Position numbers and translations under genes: made by a program. A DNA stretch of 42,380 nt from an uncultured Bacteroidota bacterium (GTDB lineage: Bacteria; Bacteroidota; Bacteroidia; Chitinophagales; Chitinophagaceae). The notes below the pieces were generated by a model. The model searched no databases and was not told where the DNA came from. It saw only the letters and a list, made by a program, of their open reading frames with translations. The DNA is taken from assembly GCA_903881585.1 (NCBI GenBank), contig CAIRTW010000062.1:1-42380 (forward strand). Reading direction: 5' to 3'. This document shows, in pieces, positions 33,494 through 42,312 of this stretch. Within the stretch, counting starts at the first letter, position 1. The number at the start of each line of letters is the position of its first letter.

Positions 33494-34063
33494 TCATTTT
33501 TTCTCAGCTCGTATCTCCATGAACACCGACACGGCATCATCAAGCCCATCTTCTTTGTTGCCCAGGCCATACGCCAGCCTGCTGATGTCGAAACCGCCTC
33601 TGAAAACATAGCTTGCCCCCATAGGTGTACCTATAAATTGAATATTCACGGGTTTTGTGATGTCCTTTATGGTAAGAGTGCCGTGTATAATATATACAAT
33701 ACTGCCGGCCCGGTCTTGCGTCACGCTGGTAGATTTCAGATGTATCACCGGGTACCTGGCTGTATTGAAAAACAACTCGTTTTTCAAATTATTGTTCCAC
33801 TCTGTCATTCCGGTGTTAAAGACCGCTGTTCCTATGGTTATATCAAAAGCTGCCGTACTCAGGTTCTTAGGGTCAAAAGCGATCTTTCCTTTCACCCCTC
33901 CTAAAGAACACTTTACCACCTGCTCAGCTTTGTGGTTGGTAAACTTCAGCTCCATCTTCGAGCCTTTTGCCGTGACCGCGTAATGTTGTGCAGCTACTTT
34001 GGTAAAAAAGCAAGTCAATATCAGCGTAATGGCTGCCAGGAGATTTTTAGAGATATGGCCCAT
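33494..34063 (-). CDS. YceI family periplasmic protein
   Basis: A 189-residue protein with a signal peptide (cut near KVAAQ) followed by the YceI lipocalin-like barrel. Seen: LKFTNHKAEQVVKCSLGGVKGKIAFDPKNLSTAAFDITI, then MTEWNNNLKNELFFNTARYPVIHLKSTSV, GTLTIKDITKPVNIQFIG and the end LDDAVSVFMEIRAEKK. These are the standard YceI segments. The family binds isoprenoid or other lipid ligands in the periplasm; the ligand is unknown here. The family's usual order (x-x-D-x-x-N-x-x-F-x-x-x-x-Y/P) is kept. It is convergent with the hypothetical gene before it (13 bp gap). Confidence 0.9.
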   Translation of the reverse strand: MGHISKNLLAAITLILTCFFTKVAAQHYAVTAKGSKMELKFTNHKAEQVVKCSLGGVKGKIAFDPKNLSTAAFDITIGTAVFNTGMTEWNNNLKNELFFNTARYPVIHLKSTSVTQDRAGSIVYIIHGTLTIKDITKPVNIQFIGTPMGASYVFRGGFDISRLAYGLGNKEDGLDDAVSVFMEIRAEKK

Positions 34064-34103
34064 AAATCTGCAAAATTAAAAAGGGTTTTACGTCCGCAAT
34101 AAT

Positions 34104-34125
34104 ATGTAAATATCAATATTTACAT
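34104..34125. promoter_or_regulatory. 22-bp palindrome ATGTAAATAT-CA-ATATTTACAT (operator candidate)
   Basis: Perfect 10-bp arms around a 2-base centre. It directly abuts the -7 box at 34126-34133, so it covers the -33 to -8 region of the promoter of the SBBP-type gene. A dimeric DNA-binding regulator would fit such a site. Confidence 0.55.
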
Positions 34126-34133
34126 TATCTTTA
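34126..34133 (+). promoter_or_regulatory. -7 box TATCTTTA of the SBBP-type gene
   Basis: A TAnnTTTA box 21 bases before the ATG at 34155, immediately behind the palindrome at 34104. Confidence 0.5.
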
Positions 34134-34154
34134 TGTCAGACAAAACCGAACCCA

Positions 34155-35918
34155 ATGTACAGAATATTATTAACGATCGTCTGCTGTACCAGTATAATGA
34201 TCTCGCAACCTACCATAGCCCAGGTTGGCTGGAAATGGGCAAGGGAGAACCAATTTTCAAATTCTGCAACCAATCCTTTTGAGGACTCATGGCTGGAAGC
34301 TATTGGCCAGGATGGCTACGTTTATACTGCCGTTACCACGGGAAGCCAATCTTCTGTCTCTCTCGCGGGAACGATAACGCAATGCGGTTCCATTTCAGTC
34401 ACAGATTCTGCGAATTATGCGCAGTTGCTGGTCTCAAAAATAGACTCAAACGGTAATTATATATGGGTGGACGGAACCCAGAATACCAACGTAAGCAGTA
34501 TAGGTATTACCACTGACAACGCCGGTAATGTATATGTACTGGCAATGTATGATGGTGACTCATGTACAATAGGTGGGGTGACCGTAAATAATCCAACTTT
34601 GAGCTCAGGGCTGGAGAGTATGTATTTTATGATCAAATGCGACGCCTCTGGAAGTGTGTTATGGGCTAAGAATATTGCCCCCACCCAGGCATCAGGTATT
34701 GGGGATGTAAAGTTTAATGCCGGTACTATCAGCGCTGACGGGGCAGGCAGCGTTTATGTATCAGGCATATTTTCTGACGCAAGCATTACCATCGGGAGCA
34801 TTACTATACCCAACACATCGAGCGGCTATTCGATTTTCGTAGCAAAGTACGATGCGCTTGGCAACCCAATATGGGCTAAAGGCTATGGTACTGCCGTAGG
34901 GTCAAGTACTAATTTTAATGGTTTATGTGCCGCCGTCTCTCAAAGCGGCGACCTCTATTTGGCTGGGAGTTACAAAAATACATCTATCACGTTTGGAACC
35001 ATAGTTCTCACCAGCGCTACAACTTATGGCTTTTTTCTTACCCGCTTCGACTCCTCGGGCGACACAAGGTGGGCAAAGAGTATAGACAGAAACATAGCTG
35101 ACGGATTAGGTGGCATTACAATAGATCCAAAACAGAACCTGTACATAACTGGTAATTTTTCAGCCGCAACTATCGTTTTTGGAAGCCATACTCTTACTAA
35201 CGCCAGTGCAGGCACAACGGACATATTTATCTCAAAGTACGATTCATCTGGAAATGCGCTCTGGGCAAAGTCGGCTGGCGGCAATGGTGTTGACCAGGGA
35301 CATTCCGTGGCGGTTGACGAAAAAGGAACTGTATTCGTAACCGGCAATATGGGTGGCGGATTCTATGATCCGGGCTACCAGATGGCTTTTGGAATTGATA
35401 CGTTTACAGAAACAGTCGGCATTATGGGCGAAGACCCCCTGTTTATAGCTAAATATGATAGCAGTGGTAACTTCATAAATGTGATGACTATACATGGCGG
35501 CGGCGATGACCTGAGCGGTATTATTGTTGATAACCTGGGCAGCTTTTACTTGTGCGGAGACTGGTATGGGGGAACACAGGTATTTGGTACAGATACATTG
35601 ACGCCCACAGGCATGGAAGAGCAGTCATTTATTGCGAGATACCGGTACGATACCTCTGCTTTCGCGGCTCTTCATTTACCATCTGTTACCGCCGTTGCGG
35701 AGCAAATAAGTCTTTTCCCTAACCCGGCTACGGCACAATTAACTATAACAGCCCCGGATAACATAACCTCGATAGCCATCACTAACCTGCTGGGGCAATG
35801 CGTATTTACCTGCCAATATGATAACAGGCAAGTAAAGATCAATGTTGCAAGCCTGGCGCCAGGCACCTACCTTGTACGTATAAATGGCGCTGAAGTAAGA
35901 AAATTCGTCAGGCAATAA
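34155..35918 (+). CDS. SBBP-type repeat protein with T9SS C-terminal sorting domain
   Basis: A 587-residue protein with a signal peptide (cut near PTIAQ). Residues 25-505 hold repeated units such as GITTDNAGNVYVLAMYDGD, SADGAGSVYVSGIFSD and IVDNLGSFYLCGDWYG, paired with FIAKYDSSGNALWAKS-like strands; this is the SBBP/β-propeller pattern. The last about 75 residues form a type A T9SS signal: ISLFPNPATAQLTI, then SLAPGTYLVRINGAEVRKFVRQ. The protein is therefore exported across the outer membrane and attached or released. No enzyme motif is seen; such proteins are usually surface or extracellular adhesive factors. It is transcribed alone from a promoter with an operator-like palindrome. Confidence 0.85.
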   Translation: MYRILLTIVCCTSIMISQPTIAQVGWKWARENQFSNSATNPFEDSWLEAIGQDGYVYTAVTTGSQSSVSLAGTITQCGSISVTDSANYAQLLVSKIDSNGNYIWVDGTQNTNVSSIGITTDNAGNVYVLAMYDGDSCTIGGVTVNNPTLSSGLESMYFMIKCDASGSVLWAKNIAPTQASGIGDVKFNAGTISADGAGSVYVSGIFSDASITIGSITIPNTSSGYSIFVAKYDALGNPIWAKGYGTAVGSSTNFNGLCAAVSQSGDLYLAGSYKNTSITFGTIVLTSATTYGFFLTRFDSSGDTRWAKSIDRNIADGLGGITIDPKQNLYITGNFSAATIVFGSHTLTNASAGTTDIFISKYDSSGNALWAKSAGGNGVDQGHSVAVDEKGTVFVTGNMGGGFYDPGYQMAFGIDTFTETVGIMGEDPLFIAKYDSSGNFINVMTIHGGGDDLSGIIVDNLGSFYLCGDWYGGTQVFGTDTLTPTGMEEQSFIARYRYDTSAFAALHLPSVTAVAEQISLFPNPATAQLTITAPDNITSIAITNLLGQCVFTCQYDNRQVKINVASLAPGTYLVRINGAEVRKFVRQ

Positions 35919-35993
35919 CTGATGTCTACGTCATACCCTAAATACTAACTGAAGATAGTTTCCAGCGCCTGTTTACTTAATACAATTCCCTCC

Positions 35994-36001
35994 TATCTTT
36001 G
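35994..36001 (+). promoter_or_regulatory. -7 promoter box TATCTTTG of the nitroreductase gene
   Basis: Exact TAnnTTTG match ending 5 bases before the ATG at 36007. Transcription would begin at or within a base or two of the start codon. Confidence 0.6.
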
Positions 36002-36006
36002 CCGCC

Positions 36007-36594
36007 ATGATGAACGAAAAATTTGAGCTGTTAAAGACAATAATAACGGGCCGCCGCTCGGTAGGCTGGGCCAAAATGAATGGTAAAATAATACCGGATG
36101 AGACCGTGAACGAGCTGTTATCGCTGGCGCACTGGGCCCCAACGCATGGTCGTACAGAGCCATGGAAATTCTTTGTTTATGGTGGTGAAGCCCTGAAACA
36201 GTTTGGCAAGGCCCACGGCGAGGTTTACTGGAACCATACAGCCGAGGACAAACGCCAGGAGGCTACACGTGAAAAATTAGAACATAATGTGGATCTGGCA
36301 TCTCACCTGGTGATAGCCGTGATGAAACGTGGCGAAAATGTAAAGATCCCACAAGTAGAAGAAGTGGCGGCGGCATCTGCAGCTGTACAAAACATTTTGC
36401 TGGGTGCAACCGCTCTCGGCATAGCATCGTTCTGGAGCTCTGGTGGCATGACCCATACCCATGCCCTGAAAGAGCATTTGCACCTTGAGGCCGATGATAT
36501 TATAATGGGGCTAATATTTCTGGGCTATACCGACGAACCAGCTAAAGAAGGTGTACGCAATAGTGTGATAAGTGAAAAAGTAAAATGGTTATGA
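36007..36594 (+). CDS. nitroreductase family protein (FMN-dependent)
   Basis: A 195-residue protein of the nitroreductase fold. Seen: the FMN-contacting ITGRRSVGWAKM, the family segment LSLAHWAPTHGRTEPWKFFVYGG, HLVIAVMKRG, and AAVQNILLGATALGIASFWSSGG near the flavin. Family members reduce nitro- or quinone-type compounds with NAD(P)H, and some have other flavin roles; the substrate cannot be told. The start MMNEKF has two Met codons. The next gene follows after 43 bp and may be co-transcribed. The very short 5' leader is unusual. Confidence 0.9.
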   Translation: MMNEKFELLKTIITGRRSVGWAKMNGKIIPDETVNELLSLAHWAPTHGRTEPWKFFVYGGEALKQFGKAHGEVYWNHTAEDKRQEATREKLEHNVDLASHLVIAVMKRGENVKIPQVEEVAAASAAVQNILLGATALGIASFWSSGGMTHTHALKEHLHLEADDIIMGLIFLGYTDEPAKEGVRNSVISEKVKWL

Positions 36595-36637
36595 TTTTAC
36601 ATGTTATGGGTGTATCTTTCCGCTTTAAAACAGATGT

Positions 36638-37372
36638 ATGAAAAAAATCGGTTTACTGGTGATCACACTTTTTGTGGTGGCTTGTGTTGTTGTTATTTCC
36701 TGCGATAAAGCTGTAAAAATTCCTGTTTCCTATACAGTGGTAAGCAACCATGCGAGCGTGGTCAATGATGTTTTTATCCCCGACAGCGGCCAGTTTGATA
36801 TGCAGGTACTGGTGAAATTTATGAGTGGTTATGCCGAAGACAATGTGACTTTGAAAATAAGCGGCTTGCCTGCGGATATCAGCGTAACCCCTGATTCTTT
36901 CAGTGCAGTGCCCACTTATGTGGAAGACTTTGTATTCAGCACCAACCATGCTGCCCATAACACTTACCGCGTAACAATAACGGGATATGCACCCGGTGAA
37001 GCGCCGCAAACCTACAGCTTTAACCTTACGGTGATACCTGCTGATTGTGCAACCTCCTTACTGGGCAGCCTTAGCGGGCACAATGCCTGCGCGGTATCCG
37101 GAAGTACATCTTATACTTCTACAGGCGTGGCTTCGGGAACTGCTAATACGCTCATTGTAAAAAACTTTGCTGGCTATGGTACTGCAACAAATGCTACGGT
37201 TGTACTGAATTGTGATAATGATTCGCTGAGCATCCCTAACCAAAACATCGGAAACGGTACGCAGTTGAGTGGATATGGCACATTTACTGCCACGGGCATG
37301 ACGATCTACTTCCGTGCGACAAGTACACCTACCGGTCCGGCTGATAATTGCACTGTAACCTACTCGAAATAG
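36638..37372 (+). CDS. lipoprotein of unknown function
   Basis: A 244-residue protein starting MKKIGLLVITLF with a lipobox ending VISC (Cys22). The mature part is β-rich with two Ig-like stretches: residues about 30-130 (KISGLPADISVTPDSFSAVPTYVEDF ending YSFNLTV) and about 135-244, rich in Ser, Thr, Gly and Asn. Cys residues (DCATSL, HNACAV, NCDND, DNCTV) may form disulphides in the second part. No family is recognised. The likely location is lipid-anchored at the outer membrane. It lies downstream of the nitroreductase gene and is followed by an AT-rich gap with an inverted repeat. Confidence 0.72.
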   Translation: MKKIGLLVITLFVVACVVVISCDKAVKIPVSYTVVSNHASVVNDVFIPDSGQFDMQVLVKFMSGYAEDNVTLKISGLPADISVTPDSFSAVPTYVEDFVFSTNHAAHNTYRVTITGYAPGEAPQTYSFNLTVIPADCATSLLGSLSGHNACAVSGSTSYTSTGVASGTANTLIVKNFAGYGTATNATVVLNCDNDSLSIPNQNIGNGTQLSGYGTFTATGMTIYFRATSTPTGPADNCTVTYSK

Positions 37373-37409
37373 TGAAAATTGTATTTTCTTAGGAATTTGT
37401 ATTTATGGA

Positions 37410-37466
37410 ATTAGGAATTGGGATTATTTCCAATAACTTATATTAAATTCAATCCAAATTCCCAAT
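37410..37466. repeat. imperfect inverted repeat upstream of kbl
   Basis: Sixteen-base arms at 37410-37425 (ATTAGGAATTGGGATT) and 37451-37466 (AATCCAAATTCCCAAT) match at 14 of 16 positions. A third related stretch, CCCAATTCCAAA, follows at about 37493. GGAATT/GGGATT-rich sequence of this kind recurs upstream of genes in Bacteroidota; its role here is unknown. Confidence 0.45.
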
Positions 37467-37523
37467 GTCATAGTGAGCGTAGTAGAACTACCCAATTCCA
37501 AACATCATAAAAAACTAAAGAAA

Positions 37524-38717
37524 ATGTCCAGTCCTTCATTTTATGCGCGGCTGCAAACGGAATTGCAGGAGATAAAAAACGCAGGCTTATACAAGCAGGA
37601 ACGAATCATAGAATCTGAACAAGGCGCTGAGATAACGGTAAACGGGAATAAAGTGCTCAATTTTTGCGCCAATAACTACCTTGGCCTCTCATCTCATCCC
37701 AAGGTGATAGAAGCGGCTCACCGCACTGTGGACCAGCGTGGATATGGCATGAGCTCCGTGCGGTTCATATGCGGTACGCAGGATATACATAAGGAACTGG
37801 AAGAAAAGCTCTCAAAATTTCTGGGTACAGAAGACACAATACTTTATGTGGCTTGTTTTGATGCCAACGGCGGTGTATTTGAGCCGCTGCTAGGCGAGAA
37901 TGATGCCATTATATCTGATGAACTGAACCATGCCTCGATCATTGATGGTGTAAGGCTTTGCAAGTCGCACAGGGGACGGTACAAGCACAATGACATGGCC
38001 GACCTGGAAGCGCAGCTGCAGGCTAATATGGATGCCCGCACCCGTATCATTGTTACCGATTCTGTATTCTCTATGGACGGCACCATAGCCCAGCTGGACA
38101 AAATATGTGACCTAGCCGATAAGTATGATGCACTGGTAATGATAGATGAAAGCCATTCTTCCGGTTTCATGGGGGCCACTGGTCGTGGTGTGCATGAATT
38201 GTGTGGTGTCATGGGCCGTATAGATATTATCACAGGTACTATGGGCAAGGCCCTTGGCGGTGCATCCGGTGGATTTACCAGCGGCAAAAAAGAGATCGTG
38301 GATATGTTGCGCCAGCGTAGCCGACCTTATTTATTTTCCAATTCCCTTGCACCTTCTATAGTTGGCGCTACAATAGCTGTGCTGGATATGCTCAGCGAAA
38401 CAACCCAGTTGCGCGACAAACTCGAAGACAACACACTCTACTTCCGCAAACGCATGACAGAAGCGGGTTTTGACATAAAGCCAGGCACCCACCCCATATG
38501 CCCGCTGATGCTGTATGATGCAGTAGTGGCGCAGAAATTTGCCGCCCGTATGCTTGAAGAAGGCATATATGTGGTCGGCTTCTTCTTCCCCGTTGTGCCC
38601 AAAGGCCAGGCGCGCATTAGAGTGCAGATATCCGCCGGCCACGAGCGCCACCACCTCGATAAAGCGATCGAGTCGTTTATTAAAGTAGGTAGGGAGTTGG
38701 GGGTGGTGAAAAATTAG
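37524..38717 (+). CDS. kbl: glycine C-acetyltransferase (2-amino-3-ketobutyrate CoA ligase)
   Basis: Starting at [15 protein letters not shown] the protein has 397 residues, the length of E. coli Kbl. Seen: [29 protein letters not shown], the PLP-binding [18 protein letters not shown], and the Schiff-base Lys in [14 protein letters not shown]. The C-terminal [10 protein letters not shown] and [16 protein letters not shown] segments fit Kbl. It cleaves 2-amino-3-ketobutyrate with CoA to glycine and acetyl-CoA in threonine breakdown. The partner threonine dehydrogenase (Tdh) is not in the window. A GTG upstream (37473) extends the frame but adds low-complexity sequence. A bidirectional terminator follows. 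Confidence 0.95.
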   Translation: MSSPSFYARLQTELQEIKNAGLYKQERIIESEQGAEITVNGNKVLNFCANNYLGLSSHPKVIEAAHRTVDQRGYGMSSVRFICGTQDIHKELEEKLSKFLGTEDTILYVACFDANGGVFEPLLGENDAIISDELNHASIIDGVRLCKSHRGRYKHNDMADLEAQLQANMDARTRIIVTDSVFSMDGTIAQLDKICDLADKYDALVMIDESHSSGFMGATGRGVHELCGVMGRIDIITGTMGKALGGASGGFTSGKKEIVDMLRQRSRPYLFSNSLAPSIVGATIAVLDMLSETTQLRDKLEDNTLYFRKRMTEAGFDIKPGTHPICPLMLYDAVVAQKFAARMLEEGIYVVGFFFPVVPKGQARIRVQISAGHERHHLDKAIESFIKVGRELGVVKN

Positions 38718-38741
38718 TAAAGAATGATTGGACATAAAAAA

Positions 38742-38765
38742 GCCTTATTGTGCGAGCAATAAGGC
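38742..38765. terminator. bidirectional rho-independent terminator
   Basis: The arms GCCTTATTG (38742-38750) and CAATAAGGC (38757-38765) form a perfect 9-bp stem with a 6-base loop. A run of five T follows on the plus strand (38767-38771) and an A run precedes it, giving T residues on the minus strand. It ends both kbl and the convergent LamG gene. Confidence 0.9.
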
Positions 38766-38782
38766 GTTTTTATGTGCTCTTA

Positions 38783-40099
38783 TTAATATTGAATTACAAA
38801 AGGCATCGTCGTAATACCACTGTCCGAGCGGATGCGCAAGAAATAGGTGCCGTTCGAAAGGATTCGGTTCAATACCAACTCTTTACTTATTTTTCCGTTT
38901 TGGGACAAAGCTTTATCACTATATACAATTTGACCGATAAGGTCGGTTATTTCAATCCTTACTTCTGCATTTTCAGAAGAGGTGCAGGTGATAGTAAACA
39001 CTCCGTTGTTAGGGTTTGGCGATATTGCTACATTCTTAATGTTTTGTAGCGTGGCTACAACGAGAGGCGATGGGGGTGTTACCAATAATTTTGCGATACC
39101 TGAGGTATCAGAGAGACACGTACCAGACAAGGGGATGCACCTGTAAAGGTATCCAGACAAGGTAGTATCTGCAGGAGAAACTGTCAATGTTGCTGTATAA
39201 ACACCAGAATATGGAGAAACGTTCGCCAAATTAACAAAGCCAGAACCGGTGTCCACTTGCCATTGATATGTGCCTGTGGGAGCTGTATCGTGTATTGTAA
39301 AGATCGCACTGCCTCCAGAAGTAACGGTATCGTCTGCTGGCTGGCTGGTTGGCAAATGCGCTACAGATTGATAAAGCGCAGCTATTTCACATGCGGTTAA
39401 AGCACGTCTCCATATAGCCAATTCATCAATAGCACCATAAAAGAACTGCCATGTACCTCCATCTACGGCCCCAATATAATTATACATTGTGGATGTCGGA
39501 TAGGTTTCAAGTCCCGGCAAAACTGCGGAATTTTTAAGCATGCCATCGATATATACAGCCATGACCCCGCTGATCGAATCGTACGTGCCTGTCAGCATGT
39601 GATAATTAGTATCAAGGGTTGTTAGCGATGCCCCGACTTCCAACGATGTTGTGCCGGGATCCACGTCTCTCCTGATCCGGACTTCGGAACCATTAAAATA
39701 CAGCATATGCGGGTCATGGGCAGAGGTTGCGTCCCCCCTCCAGTATATCTGTTCCTGGCCTGCCAGAAAATAATTCCGAGATTTTACCCATGCAGATATC
39801 GTGAGACTAGCCGTAATATCTACGGTTCTGTCTTTGAGAAGTGTGCCAGGAGGAACGTATATGTAGTCACTGGTGCCATTAAAGAAAAATGCTGTATTGG
39901 GTTGTCCGTAACGGCCAGAAGTCATTGCAGTGCCATGAACAACACCGTCATGTCCGTTCCCTGTACTATCAATAGCGTTTCCCGTGAATGGGAACCATGC
40001 AGTAAGGCCCCCAAGAGGTAAATACGAGGGTAACTGAGCGAAGGAAGTAAGAGTTGCTAACGGTAGGAGCAACATCAAAATGAGTAAACGCTTTTTCAT
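38783..40099 (-). CDS. LamG-domain protein with T9SS C-terminal sorting domain
   Basis: A 438-residue protein with a signal peptide (cut near TSFAQ). Residues about 30-245 form a LamG/concanavalin-like lectin domain: GLTAWFPFTGNAIDSTGNGHDG, ASLTISAWVKS, GVMAVYIDGMLKN and AIDELAIWRRALTACEIAALYQS. An Ig-like domain follows (about 250-345; GTYQWQVDTGSGFVNL). The last about 80 residues are a T9SS sorting signal: VAISPNPNNGVFTITC, then ILSNGTYFLRIRSD and PFVIQY. The protein is exported to the surface, probably to bind carbohydrate or other ligands. It shares the terminator with kbl. Confidence 0.87.
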   Translation of the reverse strand: MKKRLLILMLLLPLATLTSFAQLPSYLPLGGLTAWFPFTGNAIDSTGNGHDGVVHGTAMTSGRYGQPNTAFFFNGTSDYIYVPPGTLLKDRTVDITASLTISAWVKSRNYFLAGQEQIYWRGDATSAHDPHMLYFNGSEVRIRRDVDPGTTSLEVGASLTTLDTNYHMLTGTYDSISGVMAVYIDGMLKNSAVLPGLETYPTSTMYNYIGAVDGGTWQFFYGAIDELAIWRRALTACEIAALYQSVAHLPTSQPADDTVTSGGSAIFTIHDTAPTGTYQWQVDTGSGFVNLANVSPYSGVYTATLTVSPADTTLSGYLYRCIPLSGTCLSDTSGIAKLLVTPPSPLVVATLQNIKNVAISPNPNNGVFTITCTSSENAEVRIEITDLIGQIVYSDKALSQNGKISKELVLNRILSNGTYFLRIRSDSGITTMPFVIQY

Positions 40100-40241
40100 T
40101 ATTAAAATTGGTTAGAGGTTCAATTAGGTATAACGAGCGAATTTACAAATAAAACGGTATAATAATATTATATTTTGGCCGCCCATTCCCGATCGCATAG
40201 AAAAAGGCCATTTGAGAAGTCGGATAGCGGCATGGCGGGAA

Positions 40242-40249
40242 TATCTTTA
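40242..40249 (+). promoter_or_regulatory. -7 box TATCTTTA upstream of the glycan cluster
   Basis: A TAnnTTTA box on the plus strand, 74 bases before the FkbM-type gene. It is the only such box seen in this 225-bp divergent gap and may start the run of glycan genes. Confidence 0.4.
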
Positions 40250-40323
40250 CAAACTAACCAGGAAGACGAACCTTTATTGGCGATCAATTGCTATTTTTAT
40301 CCTTTTCTAATTCGATATCACCT

Positions 40324-41202
40324 ATGCTGAATGCACTAAAACGAAAACTGCTAAAAACGTTCTCGAAAGTTTACGATCCGCTTGTCTCACTAAATATCGG
40401 TAATCAAACAATAAAGATTCCGCTATCGCATGATCTGCGCGACATTCTTAAGCTATATCCCGAATACAATTTTAATTTGTCCCGGATAGTTAAATATGTA
40501 AATGAGCAGGTGTCGGACGTTAAAGTGATAGACATTGGTGCAAATATCGGAGATACAGTTGCTTTCATAAAAAACTATAGCGATGTGCCTATCCTGTGTA
40601 TTGACGGTGATGAAAAGTACATGAAGCTATTGAGCGAAAATACGGCACAGTTCAAGAATGTATATTCGTGCAAAACATTAGTAGGTGCGGAAACAAAGGA
40701 AGTAAATCTGAAACTCAAATCAGAGAAAGGCACTGCTTATGTTGAAGAAGGAGGAAAGGCGGTACAAATGAGATCGCTGGAGAACATATTGCTGGACTTC
40801 CCGGAATTCAAAAGCAGCAAGATAATCAAGTCGGATACGGACGGTTTCGATACGATCATTTTGAGATCTTGCGTTAATTATCTTAAAAGCGTTAAGCCAA
40901 TACTGTTTTTCGAGTTCGATCCGCACCTGATCAAAAAAAATAACGACGATGCCTTTGATTTTATTAAATTCCTTGAAGAAAGTGGCTACCATTACTTCAT
41001 ATTTTATGTAAACATTGGTGATTATCTTGTTTCCTGCACCTCAGAACAAAAAGAACTGCTTTCTCAATTGATCAATTATTTTTCAGGAAGGAAATTAGAT
41101 ATATTCGCAGACGTTTGCGCGTTTACGACGGAAGACAAACAGATTTTTGAAAATATTGTAGAGAAAGAGGTAAGTCATTTCCGCCAGGTAAGAAATTATT
41201 GA
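40324..41202 (+). CDS. FkbM-family SAM-dependent methyltransferase
   Basis: Starting at MLNALKRKLLKTF the protein has 292 residues. Seen: the SAM-binding motif VIDIGANIGDTVAFI, the acidic CIDGDEKYM at the end of strand 2, and IIKSDTDGFDTIILRS, which corresponds to the family's 'K-x-D-x-E/D-G' segment. FkbM enzymes O-methylate sugars or polyketides; next to glycosyltransferases, sugar methylation is likely. The start at 40324 was chosen over a TTG at 40288. It is 6 bp from the GT4 gene, so they form an operon. The segment is more AT-rich than most of the window, as is usual for variable glycan loci. Confidence 0.85.
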   Translation: MLNALKRKLLKTFSKVYDPLVSLNIGNQTIKIPLSHDLRDILKLYPEYNFNLSRIVKYVNEQVSDVKVIDIGANIGDTVAFIKNYSDVPILCIDGDEKYMKLLSENTAQFKNVYSCKTLVGAETKEVNLKLKSEKGTAYVEEGGKAVQMRSLENILLDFPEFKSSKIIKSDTDGFDTIILRSCVNYLKSVKPILFFEFDPHLIKKNNDDAFDFIKFLEESGYHYFIFYVNIGDYLVSCTSEQKELLSQLINYFSGRKLDIFADVCAFTTEDKQIFENIVEKEVSHFRQVRNY

Positions 41203-41208
41203 TCCATC

Positions 41209-42309
41209 ATGAGAGTTTTTTATGATCACCAGGCTTTTTCTTTGCAGGATTACGGAGGGGTTTCCCGTATTTTTTCTGAATTGGTAACTGGTATCAATAA
41301 GCGGGGCAGCGATGCCCATCTTTCTCTTTTGTATTCAAACAATACGCATCTAAAAGAAAATAACATTGCTCCGCACACACTGTTCGGCGATTCTTTCTTT
41401 CTAAAAAAGCGAAAAATAGTATATGCTGTTAACCAGGTTTATAATATCCTGGATATCCGAAGAAATGAATTTGACGTTTACCATCCTACTTATTATAGCC
41501 CTGATTTGATAAAATATGTGAAGGACAAACCTATCGTTGTGACCTTCCACGATATGATCCATGAAAGGCTTAACGGCACGTTTGATGAATTACAAAAAGA
41601 CCATAAGCTGATCGCGCAAAAAAGAAATATCGTAAAAAAAGCAACACATATAATTGCCGTATCCGAGAATACAAAAAAAGATGTAGTTGAAATTTACGGG
41701 ATTGATCCGGGGAAAATTAAGGTTATCTACTTGGGTAGTTCCTTTCAATCTCCGGCAATCAATGATCATAACATCAGCCAAAGACCATACTTATTATATG
41801 TTGGTAACAGGGGCCTGTACAAAAATTTTTTACCATTCCTGAAAGCGATCGCGCCACTGCTACTAAAAAACAACGTTTCTTTTATTTGTGCTGGTGGAAA
41901 AGAATTTACCAAAAACGAGGGTGATGCGATCGCTGCGCTCGGGGTTCGGAATTTGGTGCAACAGGAACCGGCTAATGACAAAAAATTGGCACAGTTGTAC
42001 AGCAATGCCCTTGCTTTTGTTTTTCCGTCATTGTACGAGGGCTTCGGCATACCGGTTTTAGAAGCCTTCGCATGCAACTGCCCCTGCCTGTTAAGTAATA
42101 CATCTTCATTACCCGAAGTTGCCCAAAATGCTGCTTCCTATATGGATCCGCATGATGCTGAATCGATGTACAATGCGGTAGAGACTATTTTAAATGACAG
42201 TTTGTTCAGAAATGAACTGGCGGACAGAGGGAAAATTAGGTTAAAACATTTCTCCTGGGACAAACATGTAGATGAAACACTCGATCTTTATACTCAATTA
42301 TTGAAATAA
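41209..42309 (+). CDS. GT4-family glycosyltransferase
   Basis: A 366-residue GT-B enzyme. The N-terminal domain starts RVFYDHQAFSLQDYGGVSRIFSEL, with the Gly-Gly sugar-acceptor loop. The C-terminal domain has YLLYVGNRGLYKN, and the nucleotide-sugar motif E-x7-E in PSLYEGFGIPVLEAFACNCP. A conserved segment LSNTSSLPEVAQNAA follows. It transfers a sugar from an NDP-sugar to a growing glycan at the cytoplasmic face. The donor cannot be read; GDP-fucose or GDP-mannose are possible in this context. The next gene starts 3 bp after its stop. Confidence 0.92.
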   Translation: MRVFYDHQAFSLQDYGGVSRIFSELVTGINKRGSDAHLSLLYSNNTHLKENNIAPHTLFGDSFFLKKRKIVYAVNQVYNILDIRRNEFDVYHPTYYSPDLIKYVKDKPIVVTFHDMIHERLNGTFDELQKDHKLIAQKRNIVKKATHIIAVSENTKKDVVEIYGIDPGKIKVIYLGSSFQSPAINDHNISQRPYLLYVGNRGLYKNFLPFLKAIAPLLLKNNVSFICAGGKEFTKNEGDAIAALGVRNLVQQEPANDKKLAQLYSNALAFVFPSLYEGFGIPVLEAFACNCPCLLSNTSSLPEVAQNAASYMDPHDAESMYNAVETILNDSLFRNELADRGKIRLKHFSWDKHVDETLDLYTQLLK

Positions 42310-42312
42310 CCA

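Noticed and set aside
34133-34282. 49-codon frame starting MSDKTEPNVQN on the plus strand
   Set aside because: It overlaps the signal peptide region of the SBBP-type gene in another frame, and its ATG lies within the -7 box.
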